Shown piece after piece: positions 61,235 to 64,000 of a stretch of DNA of 64,000 bases. The notes under the pieces are model-generated. The model searched no databases. It had not been told where the DNA came from and was given only the letters and a program-made list of their open reading frames with translations. Origin of the DNA: Benzoatithermus sp963720725 (lineage in GTDB: Bacteria > Pseudomonadota > Alphaproteobacteria > Geminicoccales > Geminicoccaceae); NCBI GenBank assembly GCA_963720725.1, contig CAVRGN010000003.1, forward strand, positions 682,001 to 746,000, read 5' to 3'. Both the position numbers and the translations under genes were made by a program. Numbering within the stretch: the first letter of the stretch is position 1; each line of letters opens with the position of its first letter.

Positions 61235-61819
61235 ATGCGGGTGCTCTATCTCTACTGCCACCCGGTGCCCGAGAGCTTCCACGGCGCGCTGCGGGCGGTG
61301 GCGCTGGCCGGCCTCGCCCGCGCCGGGCACGAGGTCGACTTGTGCGACCTCTACGCCGAGCGCTTCGATCCCGTGCTCGGCGCCGCCGAGCGCCGCGGCT
61401 ATCACGAGGTCGCCGGCAACCGCCGCGGCCTCGAGGGCTATGTCGAGCGTCTGCAGCGGGCGGAAGCCATGGTGGTCCAGTTCCCCACCTGGTGCTTCGG
61501 CGCCCCGGCCATGCTCAAGGGCTATTTCGACCGCCTGTTCCTGCCCGGCGTCGCCTTCGACCTCAGCGATCCCGCGCATGCCCGCCCGCTCTTGCGCAAC
61601 ATCCGCGTACTTGCCGGCGTCGTGACCTATGGGCGGGCGCGCCACGTCGCCTGGTACATGGGCGACCCGCCGCGCAAGCTGGTCACCCGCTATATCCGCT
61701 GGTTCATCGCCCCCGGGGCGGCGGTCCGCTACCACGCGCTCTACCATCTCAACACCGCCACGGACGCGACCCGGACCGCCTTCCTTGAGCGGGTCGGTCA
61801 CCAGATGGAGCGGCTGTGA
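61235..61819 (+). CDS. NAD(P)H dehydrogenase (quinone)-like flavodoxin-fold protein, copy 1
   Basis: 194 residues. 'MRVLYLYCHPVPESFHGALRA' is the NQO1/KefF-like FMN/FAD-binding opening; 'VVQFPTWCFGAPAMLKGYFDRLFLPGVAFD' is the isoalloxazine site, with a Trp-Cys-Phe variant. It would reduce quinones or related electrophiles by two electrons. Its stop overlaps the second copy's ATG (TGATG), so they are translationally coupled and probably form a heteromeric or dual-specificity pair. Confidence 0.82.
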   Translation: MRVLYLYCHPVPESFHGALRAVALAGLARAGHEVDLCDLYAERFDPVLGAAERRGYHEVAGNRRGLEGYVERLQRAEAMVVQFPTWCFGAPAMLKGYFDRLFLPGVAFDLSDPAHARPLLRNIRVLAGVVTYGRARHVAWYMGDPPRKLVTRYIRWFIAPGAAVRYHALYHLNTATDATRTAFLERVGHQMERL

Positions 61820-62409
61820 TGAAGCTGCTGGTGGTGCTGGCGCATCCGGTGCGCGAGAGCTTTGCGCACGCCGTGCACCGCAGCGCCGTCGCGGGCTTCG
61901 CCGGTGCCGGCCACGAGGTGCGCGAACTCGACCTCTACGCCATGGACTTCGACCCGGTGATGAGCGCCGAGGAGCGGCTCGGCTACCACACACCCGGCAA
62001 GAACGAGGTGCCGGTCGCCGAGCATCTCGAGCATCTGCGATGGGCCGACGGGTTGGTCTTCGTCTACCCGACCTGGTGGTACAGCATGCCGGCGATGCTC
62101 AAGGGCTGGATCGATCGGGTCTGGGTGCCGCACGCCACCTTCGAGCTGCCCAAGGGTCTGGCACCGATCGAGGGCCGGATGCACAACATCAAGCTGGTCG
62201 GCGGCTTCTCCACTTACGGTTCGCCGTGGTGGTGGATCCGCTTCGTGATCGGCGATCCAGGCCGCCGCGTCGTTCTGCGCGGCGTGCGCCCCGTGTGTCA
62301 CCCGCGCTGCCGCACCTTCTGGCTCGGCCACTACCGCATGGACAGCTCGACCCCGAAGAGCCGGGCGCGTTTTCTCGAGCGGGTGGAAGCCCTGGCGGCC
62401 CGGATCTAG
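61819..62409 (+). CDS. NAD(P)H dehydrogenase (quinone)-like flavodoxin-fold protein, copy 2
   Basis: 196 residues, paralogue of copy 1. 'MKLLVVLAHPVRESFAHAVH', 'VFVYPTWWYSMPAMLKGWIDRVWVPHATFEL' (in part) and 'GGFSTYGSPWWWIRFVIGDPG' are KefF/MdaB/NQO-like. The two copies differ at the flavin loop (TWWYS here, TWCFG in copy 1). The stop codon TAG shares the CTAG palindrome with the convergent hydrolase's stop. Confidence 0.84.
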   Translation: MKLLVVLAHPVRESFAHAVHRSAVAGFAGAGHEVRELDLYAMDFDPVMSAEERLGYHTPGKNEVPVAEHLEHLRWADGLVFVYPTWWYSMPAMLKGWIDRVWVPHATFELPKGLAPIEGRMHNIKLVGGFSTYGSPWWWIRFVIGDPGRRVVLRGVRPVCHPRCRTFWLGHYRMDSSTPKSRARFLERVEALAARI

Positions 62410-63197
62410 CCCCGATCGAGCCGTCGCGCGAGAAAGTCGCCCATCAGGTCCAGCACCCGATCGCCCGCCTCCCGGTGCGGCGCGTGGCCGACCCCGGGTA
62501 GCAGCGCCGTCTCGGCGTCGCCCGACACCGCCCGCGCGATAGCCGCCACCTGCTCTGGCGTGCCGTATTCGTCCGCCGCGCCCTGCAGCACCAGCACCGG
62601 GCAGCGCACCGCGCCCAGTTCCGCCTCGATGTTCCACGCCCGGAACTCCGGCGACAGCCAGCGGTCGTGCCAGGCGCGGAACAGCGAGTGGGTCCTGGTC
62701 CCGTGGTAGCGCAGGAGCCGGGTCGCGAGGTCGGTGCCGGCGAACGCCCGGCCGGCGGCACGGATCCCCTCGACCGTGATGTCCTCGACGAAGACGTGCG
62801 CGGCCTCGGTCACCACCGCCGCCGGTCGGTCGGGAAAGCGGGCGGCGTAGAGGAGCGCGATGGTGCCGCCGTCGCTGTGGCCGACCAGCACCGGCCGCGT
62901 GACGCCCGTCGCCGCCAGCAGGTCGGGCAGGAACCGCTCCGCCTCGTCGTGCAGGTAGCGGACATCCCGCGGTCGATCGAGAGGCTCCGACTGGCCGTGG
63001 CCCCAGCGGTCGTAGACCAGCCCGGGCAGGCCCAGGCGCTGGCACAGCCGGGTGGGGAAGTCGCGCCACAAGGCGATGCTGCCCAGGCCCTCGTGCAGGA
63101 ACACCAGGGTCGGCGCGGCCGCGGCGCCGTCCGGCCGAAGCCGCTGCACGGCCAGCTCGCGGCCCGCCGCCTTGATCACCGTACGGTTACGCTGCAC
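62406..63197 (-). CDS. Alpha/beta hydrolase
   Basis: 263 residues from GTG 63197. 'FLHEGLGSIALWRDFPTRL' is the oxyanion region, 'VYDRWGHGQSEPL' follows, nucleophile Ser is in 'VGHSDGGTIALLYA', acid in 'VLQGAADEYG' and His in 'PGVGHAPHRE'. It resembles MhpC/BphD-like C-C or ester hydrolases. It is convergent with the flavoprotein pair and 62 bases from the divergent SDR gene. Its stop shares the CTAG tetramer with the copy 2 stop. Confidence 0.86.
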   Translation of the reverse strand: MQRNRTVIKAAGRELAVQRLRPDGAAAAPTLVFLHEGLGSIALWRDFPTRLCQRLGLPGLVYDRWGHGQSEPLDRPRDVRYLHDEAERFLPDLLAATGVTRPVLVGHSDGGTIALLYAARFPDRPAAVVTEAAHVFVEDITVEGIRAAGRAFAGTDLATRLLRYHGTRTHSLFRAWHDRWLSPEFRAWNIEAELGAVRCPVLVLQGAADEYGTPEQVAAIARAVSGDAETALLPGVGHAPHREAGDRVLDLMGDFLARRLDRG

Positions 63198-63259
63198 CCT
63201 GGGCGGCCTCCCGAAGCGACCGGTGCCGGTGTCGCGCGGCAGGGGGCGGGAGTCAAAGC

Positions 63260-64000
63260 ATGTCCGACCTGTTCCGTCTCGACGGCCGCGTGGCCCTGGT
63301 CACCGGCGCTTCGCGCGGCTTGGGCTTCGCGATGGCCGAAGCCCTGGCCGCCCATGGCGCGCATGTCGTCGTCAACGCGCGCGATCCGGCCGCCGTCGCG
63401 GAGGCGGCGGGTCGGATCGGCGGCGAGGCCATGGCGTTCGACGTCGCCGACGGTCCGGCCACCCTCTCCGCCATGGCGGAGATCGAGCGGCGCCACGGCC
63501 GGCTCGATATCCTGGTCAACAATGCCGGCGTGCAGCACCGGGCGCCGGTCACCGAATGGACCGACGCCGACTTCGAGCGCCTGCTCGCGATCAATCTCAC
63601 CGCCTGCTTCCGCCTCGCCCGGGAGGCCGCCCGGCTGATGCTGCCGCGCCGAGCGGGCCGGATCATCTCGACCGGATCGGTCGCCGCCATCCTGGGCCGG
63701 CCCACGATCCACGCCTACGTGGCCGCCAAGGCCGGGCTGCACGGCATCACCCGCTCGCTCGCCGCCGAGCTCGGGCCGCAGGGGATCACCGTCAACGCGC
63801 TGGCGCCGGGCTATTTCGCCACCGAGCTCAACACGGCGCTGGTCAACGACGAGACGTTCTCCGCCTGGGTCTGCAAGCGCACGCCGCTCGGCCGCTGGGC
63901 CGAGCCGCGCGAGCTCGGCGGTGCGGTGGTGTTCCTCGCCTCGGATGCCGGCTCCTACGTCAACGGCCATGTGCTCGCCGTCGATGGCGGGATGAGCGTC
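63260..64000 (+). CDS. SDR family oxidoreductase, C-terminal end cut by window
   Basis: 247 residues are visible and only a few C-terminal ones are likely missing. 'VALVTGASRGLGFAMAEALA' is the NAD(P) loop, 'ILVNNAGVQHRAPV' the NNAG motif, Ser in 'RIISTGSVAAILG', and Tyr-x3-Lys in 'IHAYVAAKAGLHGITRSLAAELGP'. It closely follows the gluconate 5-dehydrogenase (IdnO-like) pattern 'GYFATELNTALVND' and 'KRTPLGRWAEP'. It reversibly oxidises a sugar acid or similar ketone/alcohol. The upstream 62 bases are shared with a divergent hydrolase. Confidence 0.86.
   Translation, partial: MSDLFRLDGRVALVTGASRGLGFAMAEALAAHGAHVVVNARDPAAVAEAAGRIGGEAMAFDVADGPATLSAMAEIERRHGRLDILVNNAGVQHRAPVTEWTDADFERLLAINLTACFRLAREAARLMLPRRAGRIISTGSVAAILGRPTIHAYVAAKAGLHGITRSLAAELGPQGITVNALAPGYFATELNTALVNDETFSAWVCKRTPLGRWAEPRELGGAVVFLASDAGSYVNGHVLAVDGGMSV

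Overview
The window is a GC-rich (roughly 70%), densely coded chromosomal segment. Several alphaproteobacterial signatures point to a free-living, aerobic Rhodospirillales/Geminicoccales-like alphaproteobacterium: a DUF1013/TrcR cell-cycle regulator, a ubiquinol-cytochrome c chaperone, a K+-independent H+-pyrophosphatase, a DUF6867 protein in the liv operon, a TIGR02281-type periplasmic retropepsin and a CtrA-like TTAA-N7-TTAA site. I assign no genus. I see no tRNA, rRNA, CRISPR array, insertion sequence or prophage.

Layout. 1-3.8 kb (minus strand): a surface-polysaccharide locus that makes a CDP-deoxysugar (rfbG, rfbF, an rfbC-family epimerase) followed by two glycosyltransferases, the last cut by the window edge. 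4-6.3 kb: a frameshifted histone-deacetylase-family gene and a GlcD/D-lactate-dehydrogenase-type flavoprotein. 6.5-9.2 kb: a small locus encoding an exported-looking Gly-rich peptide, a PqqD-HprK fusion kinase and a PF14907-type nucleotidyltransferase, the most unusual system here. 9.2-12 kb: an NMT1-type ABC importer behind a near-consensus sigma-54 promoter. 12-17 kb: chaC, an AEC carrier, a cytochrome bc1 chaperone, bamE and hppA. 17.2-21.5 kb: retropepsin, ruvX and gatCAB. 21.5-29.1 kb: DoxX, a DUF188 protein, a secreted protein, hsp20-lon, a C45-type hydrolase and two DUF4398-type lipoproteins (one with an OmpA domain). 29.1-31.4 kb: a sugar oxidoreductase/isomerase pair.

31.4-38.3 kb: a phosphate regulon, with Pho box, pstS-pstC-pstA-pstB, a second pstS, a Fic-like protein lacking the canonical His, and ppk2. 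It couples Pi uptake to polyphosphate metabolism. 38.4-44 kb: hydrolase, trcR, an unknown gene behind a CtrA-like box, an orphan MT-A70 methyltransferase with an M20 amidohydrolase, and a secreted protein of an unnamed family. 44-49.4 kb: a complete livHMGF-DUF6867-livK branched-chain amino acid importer. 49.7-57.6 kb: a TPR protein, an ABC exporter, a gene broken by an exact 17-bp tandem duplication, a HIT protein, a YafY/WYL regulator and GST sharing a perfect palindromic operator, an SMP-30 lactonase and a Crp/Fnr regulator. 57.7-64 kb: a likely catabolic/detoxification group (FAD oxidase, frameshifted cyclase, creatininase-family amidohydrolase, RidA, two flavodoxin-fold oxidoreductases, alpha/beta hydrolase, SDR).

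Three genes are disrupted: two by what looks like one extra C in a CC pair, one by the 17-bp duplication. The two single-base cases may be sequencing errors. Start codons were chosen from ribosome-binding sites and family length. No database search was run, so family assignments rest on recognised motifs and context.
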